This document shows positions 30,918 to 40,537 of a stretch of DNA of 64,000 nt, piece after piece. The stretch spans positions 1 to 64,000 of the forward strand of contig CAMAYU010000001.1 in the NCBI GenBank assembly GCA_945862235.1, read 5' to 3'. Position 1 is the first letter of the stretch, and every line of letters begins with the position of its first letter. Under the pieces are notes generated by a model, which did not search any database, was not told the origin of the DNA, and saw only the letters and a program-made list of their open reading frames with translations. Source of the stretch: Schlesneria paludicola DSM 18645. Its GTDB lineage: Bacteria > Planctomycetota > Planctomycetia > Planctomycetales > Planctomycetaceae. Both the position numbers and the translations under genes were made by a program.

Positions 30918-32141
30918 TCAGAACAGCGTCAGTTGTCCTGAGACCGGTCTCGGGGGCGTGAAGTGTTCTGAGCTGAGCGGCGGCAGTTGTTGGTCGAGGC
31001 CGTGCTTGCGGGCGAAGACGCGAAACGTCTGCCGGATTTGATCGGCCATTTCACCGGTGCCGCGCATCCGTTCGCCGTAGTTCGTGCTGTTGAGTTTGCC
31101 GTCACGCACCGATTCGATCAGCCCGACGACGCGGTCTCGTTTGAGTGGCTCTTCCCGTTCGAGCCATTCGAGGAAGACCGACTTCACCGCGTGTGGCAAC
31201 CGCAGCATCGTATAGGCCGCGTGTTTGGCTCCCGCTTGAGCGGCGGCTTCGAGCAGCGCGGGGACTTCGCTGTCGTTCAGGCCGGGGATGATCGGGGCCG
31301 TCATCACGCGGACGGGAATTCCCGCGTCGGTCAGTTCGCGGATCGCACGCAGCCGCGCGGTGGGCGAACTCGTGCGCGGTTCGAGCCGTCGCGCCAGTTT
31401 CGCGTCGAGTGTCGTGAGGCTGATGTTGACCTGAGTGCCGTTCCATTCGGCCATCTGTCGCAGCAGGTCGATGTCGCGCACGACGAGCGCGTTCTTCGTG
31501 ATGAGCGACACGGGCTGACGAGCTTCCGCACAGACTTCGAGGCACTGGCGCGTCAGCTCGAACTTCCGTTCGCACGGCTGATAGCAGTCGGTGACGCCCG
31601 AGAAAATGATCCGCTCGCCCCGCCACGCATCGCGCGACAACCACTCGCGCAGCAGTCGCGGTGCGGCGAGCTTCACGAAAATCTTCGCTTCAAAGTCGAT
31701 CCCCGCATTCAGCCCGAGGTACTCGTGATACGGCCTTGCGTAGCAGTACGAGCAGCCGTGTTCGCAGCCTCGATATGCATTGATGCTGTAGCGAAACGGG
31801 ATGTCGGGGCTGTCGTTCTCACTGATGATGCTCTGCGAGTCATCGAGGAAGAACTCGGTGCGGACTCGCTGCAACTCGCCGAGGAACTCGGGATCGTGCT
31901 CGAAGTCGGCGTAGTCGGGGATCGAGTGCGTCGCGGCAAACCGATTCGGTGGCTCGATGGCGGTACCGCGACCATGCAAGACGGGGTGGAGACTGAGAGT
32001 ACTTTCTTTCTCTGCCACGTGATCCTCCGTGAATGGGCAAGAGCCTTCCGCCGGGGCACGAATGAAGACGAACGCGAGAGGAAGCGATTTGTTCACTTCG
32101 CCGCCTTCTGACCAACAGTGCCTACGCCCGTCCTCGCTCAC
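30918..32141 (-). CDS. Radical SAM protein (PA0069/SplB-like family); true start probably internal
   Basis: SINAYRGCEHGCSYCYARPYHEYLG; GVTDCYQPCERKFELTRQCLEV; APIIPGLND. Confidence 0.9.
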   Translation of the reverse strand: MSEDGRRHCWSEGGEVNKSLPLAFVFIRAPAEGSCPFTEDHVAEKESTLSLHPVLHGRGTAIEPPNRFAATHSIPDYADFEHDPEFLGELQRVRTEFFLDDSQSIISENDSPDIPFRYSINAYRGCEHGCSYCYARPYHEYLGLNAGIDFEAKIFVKLAAPRLLREWLSRDAWRGERIIFSGVTDCYQPCERKFELTRQCLEVCAEARQPVSLITKNALVVRDIDLLRQMAEWNGTQVNISLTTLDAKLARRLEPRTSSPTARLRAIRELTDAGIPVRVMTAPIIPGLNDSEVPALLEAAAQAGAKHAAYTMLRLPHAVKSVFLEWLEREEPLKRDRVVGLIESVRDGKLNSTNYGERMRGTGEMADQIRQTFRVFARKHGLDQQLPPLSSEHFTPPRPVSGQLTLF

Positions 32142-32166
32142 GCTTCGGTGTTGAGAGACGACCGCA

Positions 32167-33651
32167 TCAGTACGCGCGGCGTTGGCGCGACGACGGGATG
32201 TCGAGTGCCTGGCGGTACTTCGTCACCGTGCGGCGGGCGAGGTTGTAGCCGTGCTTGGCCAGCTCTAACACGAGTGCGTCGTCGCTCATCGGATCGTTTT
32301 TGTCTTCTTGGCCGACGATCTCTTTGAGCTTGATGCGGATGATGTCCCACGCCACGTCTTCGCCGGTTTCAGTCTTGGTTCCGCCGCCGAAGAATCGTTT
32401 GAGCGGATAGAGACCGCGTGGCGTCTGAATCCATTTGTCATCGACCGCACGCGAAACTGTGGTGACGTGGACTTTGACCACGTCGGCGATCTCCTGCATC
32501 TTCAGCGGGGTGATCGCATTGGGGCCGTCCTCAAGGAATCCGTTCTGACGATCGACGATGGCCTGTGCCACTCGCTTCACCGTGCCGTGTCGCTGTTCGA
32601 TGCTCTCGATCAGCCATTTGGCCGAGTCGATCTTGCGCTTGATGTACTCCTTCGTCTTGGCATCAACGCCGTTGCGGAGCATCTCTTGGTAGCGTTTGCT
32701 GATTCGCAGACGAGGCGTGTACTCATCTTCCAACCGTACCACCCACGCTCCCTTCGCGTCCCGTTCAACGAAGACATCCGGCTTCACGGCTTGAGCCGGC
32801 CGGGCCTCGAAGCCCTTTCCCGGAAACGGATTCAAATGCTTCAATTCTTCGTGAGCTTCCTTGATCAGCGCGATCGAATATCCGGTCTTGCGCTCGATCA
32901 GCGGCAGGCGGTTTTGGGCCAGGTCTTCCAGATGCGACGTGATCAGCGTCACGACGACATCGCGGTGAGGCATCTCGTCCGTGACTTGGAGCAACAGGCA
33001 TTCGCGGAAATCTTTCGCGGCACATCCGACGGGATCGAGCCGCTGAATCAGACGCAGCGCCATTTGGGCGTCCATCTCAGAAATCTGTTTCCCGTAGAAC
33101 TGCATCAATTCCGGCAACGGGGACGGTAGCCGACTGTCCAACGTGAGGTTTTGAATCACGTACTCGCCGAACTCTCGCACTTCATGCGGCACGCTATAGA
33201 AGCCGAACTGGTCTAGCAGATATTCGTGAAGCGATTGAGGTCGTTCGGTGATGCTCGAAATCAGATCGTTCTGCCGATCAGCATCGTCCTCCATCCGGTT
33301 TGACGACGGCTTGCTGCCGGAGGTGTAGTTGTCCTCGGGCCAGTCCTGCGACATCTCCAACAGCCGCTCGAAATCGGCTTCGTTGTTGTGTTCGGAGTCC
33401 ACTTGCAAGGTTTGTTCACCGAGACTCTTCTCGGCCGCAGTCTCTTTGGCTTCGTCGCGATTGTGCTGGGTCTCCGGAGCGTCGGGGTCGGCCTGTCGCA
33501 TGATTAGGCAGACGTTTTCGGCCAACTCTTGCTCGATCCGCTCTTCCAACTCCATGACCGGCAGTTGAAGAATCTCCATCGACATGATCATGCGCGGAGC
33601 CAGCTTCATCTGCTGGCTCATGCGCATCTGTTGAGAAAAATTCATCTGCAT
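32167..33651 (-). CDS. rpoN: RNA polymerase sigma-54 factor
   Basis: [92 protein letters not shown]. Confidence 0.97.
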   Translation of the reverse strand: MQMNFSQQMRMSQQMKLAPRMIMSMEILQLPVMELEERIEQELAENVCLIMRQADPDAPETQHNRDEAKETAAEKSLGEQTLQVDSEHNNEADFERLLEMSQDWPEDNYTSGSKPSSNRMEDDADRQNDLISSITERPQSLHEYLLDQFGFYSVPHEVREFGEYVIQNLTLDSRLPSPLPELMQFYGKQISEMDAQMALRLIQRLDPVGCAAKDFRECLLLQVTDEMPHRDVVVTLITSHLEDLAQNRLPLIERKTGYSIALIKEAHEELKHLNPFPGKGFEARPAQAVKPDVFVERDAKGAWVVRLEDEYTPRLRISKRYQEMLRNGVDAKTKEYIKRKIDSAKWLIESIEQRHGTVKRVAQAIVDRQNGFLEDGPNAITPLKMQEIADVVKVHVTTVSRAVDDKWIQTPRGLYPLKRFFGGGTKTETGEDVAWDIIRIKLKEIVGQEDKNDPMSDDALVLELAKHGYNLARRTVTKYRQALDIPSSRQRRAY

Positions 33652-33820
33652 TTTGGATTGCCGCGATCCGTCACCGAGGGGTGTTGGGTCGATTCAAAGT
33701 CGGACAGTCAGTAAATCAATTACTCAGCCTGTAGCAGGCCAGCCAGAACGTAGGGCGCGCGTCTCACTTACCCGTTTTCTAATTGCAAACGCGGGCAAGC
33801 GAGACACTTACCCTGCGAGT

Positions 33821-34444
33821 TTAAAAGGCTTGTCGCCCTCGGAGGGCATCGGCCAGCATTTCTCGGTTGGCGAACTCTAGCACACTTCCCGACGCGATCC
33901 CGCGAGCGAGTCGCGTGATTTTCACATTGTCGTTGGCCAGCAGATTAGAAATGTAAAGCGCGGTGCCATCTCCTTCCAAGGTCGGATTCGTGGCCATGAC
34001 AATTTCTCGCACTCCTTGGGAACGCACGCGGCGGACGAGCGCGTCGATGGTGAGATCGTCTGGGCCGACTCCGTTCAGCGGTGAGATGCGTCCTCCCAAA
34101 ACGTGATACAGGCCGGAAAATATGCCTGCGGCTTCGAGTGCCAACAGGTCACGAGGTTGTTCGACCACGCAGACCGATTGCGGTTCACGGCGCGAGTCTC
34201 GGCAGATGTCACAGCGGTCTTGTTCGGTCAAATTGAAACAGACCGAGCAGGGGCGGACTCGAGTCTTCACCACGCGAATGGCATCGGCCAGTGAGTTCGC
34301 TTCTTCAATCGGGCACGCGAGCAAATGGTTCGCAAGTCGTTCCGCCGATTTGCGGCCGATTCCCGGTAGAGTTGCCAGCCGGTCAATCAAATTACCGACC
34401 GCACTCCCGAAAGGGTGGCGAGTCGTTTCCTCAAAGCGTGGCAT
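33821..34444 (-). CDS. recR: Recombination mediator protein RecR
   Basis: [80 protein letters not shown]. Upstream ORF extension to 34534 is tandem repeat. Confidence 0.95.
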   Translation of the reverse strand: MPRFEETTRHPFGSAVGNLIDRLATLPGIGRKSAERLANHLLACPIEEANSLADAIRVVKTRVRPCSVCFNLTEQDRCDICRDSRREPQSVCVVEQPRDLLALEAAGIFSGLYHVLGGRISPLNGVGPDDLTIDALVRRVRSQGVREIVMATNPTLEGDGTALYISNLLANDNVKITRLARGIASGSVLEFANREMLADALRGRQAF

Positions 34445-34469
34445 CCGTGTGTTCCTCTCTCGTGGCCGC

Positions 34470-34545
34470 AGTTCCATCCGCTTCCGACAGTTCCATCCGC
34501 TTCCGACGGTTCCATCCGCTTCCGACGGTTCCATCCGCTTCCGAA
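34470..34545. repeat. 19-bp tandem repeat x4 between ybaB and recR
   Basis: GTTCCATCCGCTTCCGACR repeated at 34471, 34490, 34509, 34528. Confidence 0.93.
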
Positions 34546-34552
34546 TTGTCCG

Positions 34553-34909
34553 TCAGGTTCGCCCCAACCCCATTCCCGCCAGCGCATCTCCCAAACCGGG
34601 GATGTTGATTCCACCTGTCAGTTGCTGCATTGCATTCATCTGTGTTTCGCGAATCTTTTCGAGGGCTTGGTTTGTCGCGGAGCAGATGAGTTCTTCGAGC
34701 AGCGCACGGTCTCCCGACTGCATCAGTGCCGAGTCGATCCGACAACTCAGGACTTTCATCTGGCCGTTCACTTCGACTGTAACCATCCCGCCGCCCGCCT
34801 GGCCCTCGCTGCGGAGGTTCGCCATGCGGTCTTTCATTTCCTGAACCTTGCCGCTCATTCCCTGAGCTTGCTTCATCAGTGAAGCCATTGCCGACAGTTC
34901 TTTGAACAT
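34553..34909 (-). CDS. YbaB/EbfC family nucleoid-associated protein
   Basis: MASLMKQAQGMSGKVQEMKDRMANLRSEGQAGGGMVTVEVNGQMKVLSCRID. Confidence 0.95.
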   Translation of the reverse strand: MFKELSAMASLMKQAQGMSGKVQEMKDRMANLRSEGQAGGGMVTVEVNGQMKVLSCRIDSALMQSGDRALLEELICSATNQALEKIRETQMNAMQQLTGGINIPGLGDALAGMGLGRT

Positions 34910-34914
34910 GTTCG

Positions 34915-36801
34915 TCAGTCCTCTCGCGTCGGTTCCACTTCGCCATCAGAGATCGGTTCAGCCGCCATCTGTTGAACCCGCCAGCCCTTCACGCCGAACA
35001 GTGCCATGACCGATTGAACATAGACATCGTCGGGAGCCTCGACGAATCCATTGCGAGGCCGATTGGCCCCCGCTTCGTGGGCGACTTTTGGATTGAGATT
35101 GGTGGCTCCCTGTTTCGCAACTGCAACCGCCGGAGCCTCCAGCGCGACAGCCTCCGTTTTGAACCGAACTACCGTCGGCTGGCCGACCAGTTCCGAGACG
35201 ATTCGCTCCAATTGAGCGGTCACTTCAGGACGGTCGCAGCCCCTTCGGTCGAGATCATAGTTTGCGGCGAACGAAAACTCCAAGATGTTTGGCTCGGCGA
35301 TTGCAGTCGCGGCCACTCGACGCAGGGATGCACTGGTCGTGTCGGTCGTTCTGGCGATGACGGCGGAGTGCAACTCTTGCTCACAGCCCGGTTTCCACTC
35401 GATGAACGGTGGCTGGGAGACGCTCTCCGCTGTCGGTTCTGCGACGGGACTTAGTGGCGGGGTCGGCTCGGGCAGAGGCTCACCCACGACCTCTACGTCA
35501 TTTTTTTTTTCGGAGCCGACTGCGGAACGGGAATCAACTGTTGGCTCTGAACTGAGTGTCCTCGATCCCGGATTGGTGGAAGGTGCAGGCGACCGGGCTG
35601 GAGCCGCCAGTCTCGCGGGAACCGATGAACTCGTTGTTGCTACGCCTGAAATTGACACCGGCTGCCCAGACTTCAACGCCGCGATTAAATGGTCGAGTTG
35701 ATCGAGATCCTCCAGAAGCGAGACTCGCACGAGAGCCAGCTCGGCCAACGCTCGACCGTATGTCACACGCTGCATCCGAGCCTTGGTCTCCGCCAGAATC
35801 TGCATCGCGGCGACGATCGTCTGCAATCCCCAACGGCCCGCCTGTTCTTGCAGCTTGCCACGCTGATCGGTTCCGACGCTGAGCAGCGAAGCTTCAGTGG
35901 CACCGCACGCCGTAACCATCAGATCGCGGAAGTAGCTAATTAGCTGATCGGTGAACGCTTCCAACTGCACGCCCTCGCGCAACGCCGCGTCGAGCAACTC
36001 CAACGCGGTCGAGCGGTCTCGCGCGATGAGGGCTTCGACTAAGTCAATCAGCCGGTCATCAGGAGCCGTTCCCAACAAGCGATGCACGTCGGCGTCAGTG
36101 ATGTGCTCAGAACCGAATGCCAGCAGTTGGTCGAACAACGACTGGCTGTCTCGCATCGAACCGGCCGCACGTCGCGCGACCAATTCCACAGCAGCGGGAT
36201 CGACCTGGAAGCCTTCCGCCAATGCCAACTGACTCAGCCGCAGCGAGATGTTGTCGATTGAAATCGTGCCGAAATCGAATCGCTGGCAGCGCGAGAGGAT
36301 TGTGTCGGGAACCTTGTTCGGCTCGGTCGTGCAGAACACGAACTTCACCAGCGGCGGCGGCTCTTCCAGCGTCTTCAGGAGCGCGTTGAACGCCTCCTTC
36401 GTGAGCATGTGAACTTCGTCGATGATGTAGACTTTGTACTTCGATCGCATCGACTTCACGCCGACGTTGGCACGTAGCGATCGGATGTCGTCGATCCCTC
36501 GGTTGGACGCACCGTCGATCTCGGAGACATCAACATCGTTCCCGGCGGCGATCCCGAGGCACTGCTCGCACCCGTTGCACGGCACGCCCTCTTTGAGATT
36601 CGGGCAGTTCAATGCCTTGGCGAAGATGCGTGCCATCGAGGTCTTGCCGACACCGCGTGCCCCGGTGAAGAGGTACGCATGAGCAACGCGGCCCTCTTGA
36701 ATCGCGTTCCGCAGCGTCTGAGAAATCCGATCCTGCCCGACGACCTCAGTAAACGTTTGAGGTCGAAACCGTCGAGCCAGCACGGTGTACTGAGCATCCA
36801 T
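34915..36801 (-). CDS. dnaX: DNA polymerase III subunit gamma/tau
   Basis: [79 protein letters not shown]. Confidence 0.97.
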   Translation of the reverse strand: MDAQYTVLARRFRPQTFTEVVGQDRISQTLRNAIQEGRVAHAYLFTGARGVGKTSMARIFAKALNCPNLKEGVPCNGCEQCLGIAAGNDVDVSEIDGASNRGIDDIRSLRANVGVKSMRSKYKVYIIDEVHMLTKEAFNALLKTLEEPPPLVKFVFCTTEPNKVPDTILSRCQRFDFGTISIDNISLRLSQLALAEGFQVDPAAVELVARRAAGSMRDSQSLFDQLLAFGSEHITDADVHRLLGTAPDDRLIDLVEALIARDRSTALELLDAALREGVQLEAFTDQLISYFRDLMVTACGATEASLLSVGTDQRGKLQEQAGRWGLQTIVAAMQILAETKARMQRVTYGRALAELALVRVSLLEDLDQLDHLIAALKSGQPVSISGVATTSSSVPARLAAPARSPAPSTNPGSRTLSSEPTVDSRSAVGSEKKNDVEVVGEPLPEPTPPLSPVAEPTAESVSQPPFIEWKPGCEQELHSAVIARTTDTTSASLRRVAATAIAEPNILEFSFAANYDLDRRGCDRPEVTAQLERIVSELVGQPTVVRFKTEAVALEAPAVAVAKQGATNLNPKVAHEAGANRPRNGFVEAPDDVYVQSVMALFGVKGWRVQQMAAEPISDGEVEPTRED

Positions 36802-36874
36802 CGTTGTCGCCTTGTTTGCCTAGTGATTCGTTCGCCCGTGAAGGCGAATGGCAGAAATGGTCTGGCTGCCGATC

Positions 36875-36935
36875 GAAGCCTGACGCGCAAGTGAAGGACC
36901 GTTATCAAGAGTTCTTCGCTTGCGCGTCAGGCTTC
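36875..36935. repeat. Inverted repeat family 5 (copy 1)
   Basis: GAAGCCTGACGCGCAAGTGAAG...CTTCGCTTGCGCGTCAGGCTTC; second copy at 61614-61673. Confidence 0.88.
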
Positions 36936-36952
36936 AGTGCGAGGCAGATATG

Positions 36953-36994
36953 AAAACAGGCTGGTTGCCCCGAAGTGCAACCAGCCTGTTTTAT
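36953..36994 (-). terminator. Rho-independent terminator downstream of SRP RNA (palindromic, usable on both strands)
   Basis: AAAACAGGCTGGTTGCcccgaaGTGCAACCAGCCTGTTTTA. Confidence 0.85.
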
Positions 36995-37009
36995 TGCCCA
37001 AGGAACGGA

Positions 37010-37104
37010 ATGCCACCCCTTCCACACCCGAAATCTGATGCTTAGGGCTGCTCCGATTAAGGCCTGACCCGGTTCACACGACCCCGCCGCAGAAGGGGCA
37101 GCTT
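37010..37104 (-). ncRNA. ffs: Signal recognition particle RNA (small bacterial type)
   Basis: Reverse strand GCUGCCCCUU..GUGUGAACCGGGUCAGGCCUUAAUCGGAGCAGCCCUAAGC...AAGGGGUGGC: domain IV signature plus terminal helix GCUGCCCCUU/AAGGGGUGGC. Confidence 0.88.
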
Positions 37105-37429
37105 TTCATCCCCCGAGCAAGTCGCGGCCAGTATGAGTATCGACTGCCAGAAGTCAAGCTAACGGAGAGATGTGTTGATGACGGCCAACTCAATAGCCAA
37201 GTCCAATGGCAGGTCCGAAATGTCCTTCAATCACTTTCCATCGACCATGATGGCAAAGCCTGTCGAAGGCGTCTTGAAGCCCCAACTCATCCAACGTGGC
37301 TTGCAACTCGTACAACGCGACGTGGTACACGCAATCAATGTCGCAGGTCCTCTGAGGTGCTTTCGATTTCACGGACAGTCCAACAGCGTATTCTGGACGA
37401 TCCAGAAAGGGGCCTAGGGGGGGCACGGA

Positions 37430-37560
37430 AAGCGGTTCAGAAAACGAAGCCGTTAGGTCTGTCGTTCACGGAGGAGTTCCAGCGCGAGGCCGTCGCGATG
37501 TTGTTGGATGGGCACTCGGCACCTGCGGTGGCGGAGCGGTTTGGGGTTGTCCAACCCCGG
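37430..37560 (+). pseudogene. Remnant of an IS3-type OrfA transposase HTH domain
   Basis: ORF 37357-37743 contains LSFTEEFQREAVAMLLDGHSAPAVAERFGV, then loses similarity. Confidence 0.65.
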
Positions 37561-37902
37561 TCTAGTGTACGCTGCGGACCAAACAGGGCCGTAAGAGGCA
37601 CCAGAAACGAAAGGGACAAGTCGAGCCAGCCTTGTCTTCGGTCAACAAATCCAGCGATCAAATCAAGCAAGCGGACGGTTTCCGCCAATTCGCCATGGCA
37701 GGCATCCATAAAATGCAACCCGAATGGCAACTCGCCTGCCTGACTGACTGACTCACAACCTGCTCAAACTCTGGTGAGCCGCCCCTGCCTGACCGGCTAC
37801 TGTCCCTTATCCAACGGGCTACCGCCTCACCGAAACGCCAGTCAACACTCGCCTGCCGCAGTTATCAAGAAAGCCTGCTAGACGTTGGCGTGAATTGAAA
37901 AG

Positions 37903-37923
37903 TGCCCCCGGCAGGAGTCGAAC
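37903..37923. other. attL candidate of integrated element (21-bp direct repeat)
   Basis: TGCCCCCGGCAGGAGTCGAAC identical to 45103-45123, the 3' end of tRNA-Arg. Confidence 0.9.
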
Positions 37924-38111
37924 AGCCTGCGATTTCCAACTCGGAATCAGGTTTCGACGTGGCAGGCGGCACAGATTCCGGCACAGTTGGCGCACGGGAT
38001 GCCGGTTTGGACCGGCTCGCCGAACTCTGGCCGATGCTGTCCGAACTGGACAGGGCGGCGTTTCTGGCACATGCCGAGCGTCTGGCCGTGCTTCGTTGCA
38101 ATTCGTTGTGA
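37905..38111 (+). other. Stranded 3' coding fragment of the element's integrase
   Basis: Reads PPAGVEQPAISNSESGFDVAGGTDSGTVGARDAGLDRLAELWPMLSELDRAAFLAHAERLAVLRCNSL*; in frame with integrase across the shared att core. Confidence 0.75.
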
Positions 38112-38369
38112 ACGGTGATCCGAAGAGTCATCGGACCTGACGCCGACGCCCGAGACGCGAAGCCAAGTGGGGCCGCTCGCATTTGGCTTTCGGACAATGG
38201 GCCGGAGCCAGTCACCAAATACCACGAACGGCTGGTCGATTGATTGACTCCCCGATCCCGAGATCAACGTCGCGGCATCGGCTGCGATGTTGGGCCGCTC
38301 GTCGTGCGCTGTCTCTCTTGAGCATCAGAGAAGCCGCGTGCAACAACAGGCGACTTCGTCGTCTTCAAG

Positions 38370-39551
38370 TCATTGCGAAAACGCATCAACCGGGATCGTC
38401 AACGCAGGAATCTCGGTTGTTTTGTCCGCTTCAACGGTCACTCGCAACGGATTATCACCGGTCCGAATCTTTTTGCTCGATTCGTGCCACACCAAGAATT
38501 CATGGTCGCCGACGGGAAGCATTGGAATCTCAAACGAACCGTCTTCCTTTGTGATTGCAACGTAGGGATTGTCGGTAATGACCCAATACGCTGACATCCG
38601 TTGTCTAAGCGACTCACCTTCACCGTGGAATCCCAAGTCTTTGCATCTCACATTCACAATTTCTGGTTCGTATGCATGCATTCGAAGGCCCTTCCGACCT
38701 TTCTCTACAATTTCTCTCACCAGATTGTTTTTCGGACCGTACTTTGTCACCTCGTGGGCCACGTCATCAGACGAGACCACTGTGAGAAATTGGCTCGTAT
38801 TCCAAACAAGAATGTGAGGATGAAATCGGTATTCCTTTAGTTCGCAGGTCACTTGCTCTGGAAGATTGTCGATCAAATCTTTGTGGATCTTGGATGGTTT
38901 GATCGGCAAGTAAATGACGACATTTGCAATTCCACCGGTCGACGGGTCCACCAACAACGATTCATCAGGGAGGCCATTGATGACGCGATTGTTTCTGCCC
39001 TTTTCGATGAGTGGCTTTCGCGGGGGAGGGATTTCGGAAATCAATATCTTTCCACTCACTGACCCCCACCGGTTGGAAGTTCGCCGTTCCCGAGAGGCAT
39101 CCAAGGCTGCACTGAGCGTTTTGTCAATCGCGTCAAGCTGGGCGGTCAGATCATCGTGATCAAGTTCATCGTGGCGAATCTCATTGATCTTTGGATTTGT
39201 GAATTCCGAATGTTCGTAAATACTCTGTCGAAGTTTCTTGACATCCGCGCGCCCCGTTTTCACTGCCTTGAGATACGCATTCCGGAGAGGATCATTGTCC
39301 TTTGAAAGCTCCGCAATTTGCTCTAGGTGGAGAGTGTTTTCTGCACACGCCAATTCGATTTTCATTATCTTCGCCAGAATTGCTGCGGTTTGGGTCGCCT
39401 TCAATTCTGGCGACGGAACTTCAACCGAAGGCGCGGATTCGGGTGCAGTCTGTACGGATGGCTTTGGCTGTGGTTTTGATTGCGAGCCACATCCTACTGG
39501 GATAGCCGTGCATGACATGACCAGCAGAATGAGCAACGTACGTTCGATCAT
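38370..39551 (-). CDS. Lipoprotein cargo of the element, with C-terminal carboxypeptidase-regulatory/cupredoxin-like region
   Basis: MIERTLLILLVMSCTAIPVGCGSQ lipobox; SGKILISEIPPPRKPL; GSFEIPMLPVGDHEFLVWHESS. Confidence 0.75.
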   Translation of the reverse strand: MIERTLLILLVMSCTAIPVGCGSQSKPQPKPSVQTAPESAPSVEVPSPELKATQTAAILAKIMKIELACAENTLHLEQIAELSKDNDPLRNAYLKAVKTGRADVKKLRQSIYEHSEFTNPKINEIRHDELDHDDLTAQLDAIDKTLSAALDASRERRTSNRWGSVSGKILISEIPPPRKPLIEKGRNNRVINGLPDESLLVDPSTGGIANVVIYLPIKPSKIHKDLIDNLPEQVTCELKEYRFHPHILVWNTSQFLTVVSSDDVAHEVTKYGPKNNLVREIVEKGRKGLRMHAYEPEIVNVRCKDLGFHGEGESLRQRMSAYWVITDNPYVAITKEDGSFEIPMLPVGDHEFLVWHESSKKIRTGDNPLRVTVEADKTTEIPALTIPVDAFSQ

Positions 39552-39794
39552 CACAACTCCGGAAAAAATGAAAAAGAGCGCCGACCAAGGCCGCTCCCGA
39601 ATCCCGCCATAGCCCACTAGAGCAACACCCAGCCGACGCCCCTTGCGGATCGAGGTAGGACGCTGCTTCTAGTGATAAAAGAGCCTTGCGGCTACGGTTC
39701 TAACGCACTGAGAAGAGAGCAGTCAAACTGGCGGAAACGATTTGCCGAAATCTTGACCTCTCCAAAGGCATCACTACCTGAAAGGACAACTGCG

Positions 39795-40289
39795 ATGTCT
39801 GTAACAACTCCCGCGACTGATGAGACCGTTGCTGGTGAATCGCTGTCACCGGAACAACAGTCCGCGCTGGAACGGTTATTGATTGGCGACACCGTGACGG
39901 CTTCCGCAAAGGTGGCTGGAGTTCATCGGGCGACACTACACCGCTGGTTGCAAAACGACTTTGTGTTTCAGGCGGCGTGGAATCGCGGCCGGGCCGAAGT
40001 TCGGGATTCGAGTGAGGCTGCACTGCTGCGACTCGCTCCGAAGGCTCTTGCTGCGATTGAGAAGGCTCTCGACGGTGGCGACGTGCAAACTGCCATCGCC
40101 TTGCTGAAGGGCTGCGGGCTGTTGAGTGGGAAGTCGCCCAAGATTGGCCCCGTCGATGAGGGCATCTTGCGAGCTTACGCAGAGACGACGATTGACCAAG
40201 AGTTGGCGATCCGACTGGCGGGAACTTGTCCGGTTCCCTCAAACCCCGCGACATCAAGTCCGAAACGTGCGGCGCGTCGCAGGTCATGA
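39795..40289 (+). CDS. Helix-turn-helix protein, terminase-small-subunit-like
   Basis: ALERLLIGDTVTASAKVAGVHRATLHRWLQNDFVFQAAWNRGRAEV. Confidence 0.65.
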   Translation: MSVTTPATDETVAGESLSPEQQSALERLLIGDTVTASAKVAGVHRATLHRWLQNDFVFQAAWNRGRAEVRDSSEAALLRLAPKALAAIEKALDGGDVQTAIALLKGCGLLSGKSPKIGPVDEGILRAYAETTIDQELAIRLAGTCPVPSNPATSSPKRAARRRS

Positions 40290-40466
40290 GCGTGGTTGGA
40301 GCAGGTTTTCATCGAAAACCGCGCAACCTCATGGACAAAGGAGTGTCGATTCTGCTGGTGCGACACTGCGACGAATTTCGCGGGCTTCTCTGGCGACTGA
40401 ATCGGCGGCAGAATTGAGGCCACGGGTGCGGTCCAGTGTTGCAACGCTGGCCCGCTGAAATCGCCG

Positions 40467-40504
40467 CGGGAGAGTGAGCGTTCCAAGTTCCGCTCGCTCT
40501 CCCG
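40467..40504. promoter_or_regulatory. Perfect-stem hairpin upstream of the 40538 gene
   Basis: CGGGAGAGTGAGCGttccaagttcCGCTCGCTCTCCCG. Confidence 0.7.
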
Positions 40505-40537
40505 TGCGGCCCGCTTCACGAACTTGGAGTCTCTGAC

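Noticed and set aside
30987-32111. 374-aa plus-strand ORF
   Set aside because: Antisense to the radical SAM gene, which carries the CxxxCxxC motif.
33821-34534. Longer recR start with [21 protein letters not shown]-terminus
   Set aside because: The extension is translated tandem repeat; RecR homology begins near [16 protein letters not shown] (34444).
34470-34545. Possible CRISPR array
   Set aside because: 19-bp units are directly abutting with no spacers; a simple tandem repeat. No cas genes in the window.
37902-38111. 69-aa ORF as an independent gene
   Set aside because: Better explained as the integrase 3' fragment separated by integration at the att core.
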